Source: an uncultured Aquimarina sp.
GTDB taxonomy: Bacteria > Bacteroidota > Bacteroidia > Flavobacteriales > Flavobacteriaceae
DNA length: 64,000 bases
NCBI GenBank assembly: GCA_947498455.1
Contig: CANMKK010000021.1
Span: forward strand, 1 to 64,000
Reading direction: 5' to 3'
The notes beneath the pieces were generated by a model that was not told the DNA's origin, did not search any database, and worked only from the letters and a program-made list of their open reading frames with translations. Position 1 is the stretch's first letter; each line of letters opens with the position of its first letter. The translations under genes were made by a program, and so were the position numbers. Shown here one piece after another: positions 63,463-64,000 of the stretch.

Positions 63463-64000
63463 TTACTGAAAAGTGAAATTTATAAAAAGACCTCGAGTTG
63501 ACATTTTATCTATTGCCGAAGTATATGCGCTATTAGGATCAGCATCTTGCACTAATTCATCAGACATCGCAAATATACCTCTGATAGATGGAGTGAACTT
63601 AAAATAGTATAAATAAAAATCAATTCCGAAACCAAGCTCGTAATAACTAGTATTGGTTTTCATTCTAAACTGACCTACGCTATTATCTTCAGGATTTTCT
63701 TCATTACTAGATAAATTTATCGAGGTAGATATGCCACCAACAATAAAAGGTTTAAAGTTATTAATCCTTTTTGTAGATATTTTTAGTAATAGAGGAACAT
63801 GTATATAGGTCGATTTGATTTCTCTTGTAGATCTTGATTGTGTATCAAAATCTGGCCCAGTATACGTCAGGGTTCTTTGCGAAAATGTAACAATGGGTTC
63901 TAGTCTAAGGTCGAGGTAATCATTAATTCTCATATTACCCAATAATCCAACATTAAACCCAATGGATTTTCCTACCTCAATATCACTATCAAGAATATCC
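63463..64000 (-). CDS. porT: PorT-like type IX secretion outer membrane protein (5' end cut by window)
   Basis: The frame is open to the right edge, so the N-terminus is missing; a TTG at 63942 is internal. At least 178 residues are visible. KSIGFNVGLLGNMRINDYLD, STREIKSTYIHVPLLLKIST and SNEENPEDNSVGQFRMKTNT, then SPRTRG-like IDKMSTRGLFINFTFQ at the end, match PorT of Flavobacteriaceae. PorT is an outer membrane barrel required for the T9SS that exports proteins such as the LRR protein at 40039. It converges with the methyltransferase gene. Confidence 0.85.
   Translation of the reverse strand, partial: DILDSDIEVGKSIGFNVGLLGNMRINDYLDLRLEPIVTFSQRTLTYTGPDFDTQSRSTREIKSTYIHVPLLLKISTKRINNFKPFIVGGISTSINLSSNEENPEDNSVGQFRMKTNTSYYELGFGIDFYLYYFKFTPSIRGIFAMSDELVQDADPNSAYTSAIDKMSTRGLFINFTFQ

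Noticed and set aside
1..64000. tRNA, rRNA, complete insertion sequences or a replication origin
   Set aside because: I scanned the gaps by eye and saw no cloverleaf-like sequence, no rRNA segment, no transposase frame and no DnaA-box cluster; tRNAscan and Infernal were not available, so short RNAs could be missed.

Overview
The window is AT-rich, with TAnnTTTG-type -7 promoter boxes, few recognisable Shine-Dalgarno sites, a 287-residue primary sigma factor, a T9SS-type C-terminal sorting domain, TamL and PorT. Together these point to a marine flavobacterium (Bacteroidota, Flavobacteriaceae). An Aquimarina-like genus is my guess from the gene repertoire, not something proved here.

Left edge (1-5.7 kb): a very large DUF4347 surface protein with near-identical 76-residue repeats, cut off by the window, sits directly downstream of a sulfotransferase on the minus strand. 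Divergent from them is a membrane-anchored LytTR regulator.

Core (6.2-29.3 kb): an unbroken plus-strand run of about 19 genes encodes an extracellular contractile injection system (eCIS; Afp/PVC/AlgoCIS/MAC-like). In order it carries a membrane-anchored GH18 hydrolase, a two-TM protein, a DUF4255 tail terminator, an unknown 342-residue protein, sheath, two tube proteins, a 52-residue DUF5908 protein, a LysM tube-spike adaptor, a VgrG-like spike, a gp25-like wedge, a baseplate-J protein, a fibre-like protein, a second large baseplate protein, a tape measure, an AAA+ ATPase, a DUF4280 PAAR-like tip and a two-TM protein. Converging on its 3' end is a DUF4157 protein with an aldo/keto-reductase-like domain that keeps an Asp-Tyr-Lys-His tetrad. 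It is the best candidate for a new eCIS cargo and the most interesting gene in the window. Two non-coding elements lie inside the operon: a palindrome between sheath and tube, and three tandem hairpins after the baseplate-J gene.

Middle (31.6-45.9 kb): an SDR/DUF2867 protein, a glutathione peroxidase and small unknowns; a type I export trio (ABC protein with a degenerate nucleotide-binding domain, HlyD, TolC); an LRR/Fn3 surface protein with a T9SS-type tail plus a lipoprotein; a 658-bp gap holding three 21-bp-phased LytTR-like boxes and a terminator; an MtfA-type peptidase and a BI-1 protein.

Right part (45.9-64 kb): mostly housekeeping genes (ypdA-like, rpe, rpoD, an ABC-F protein, pnp, rpsO, accD, fbaA, tamL, an rRNA/tRNA methyltransferase, porT). 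Among them are a BLUF photoreceptor, an HTH regulator with repeated operator-like boxes, two beta-barrel proteins, an orphan RiPP (lanthipeptide-like) precursor and a ~180-bp dispersed repeat in two direct copies.
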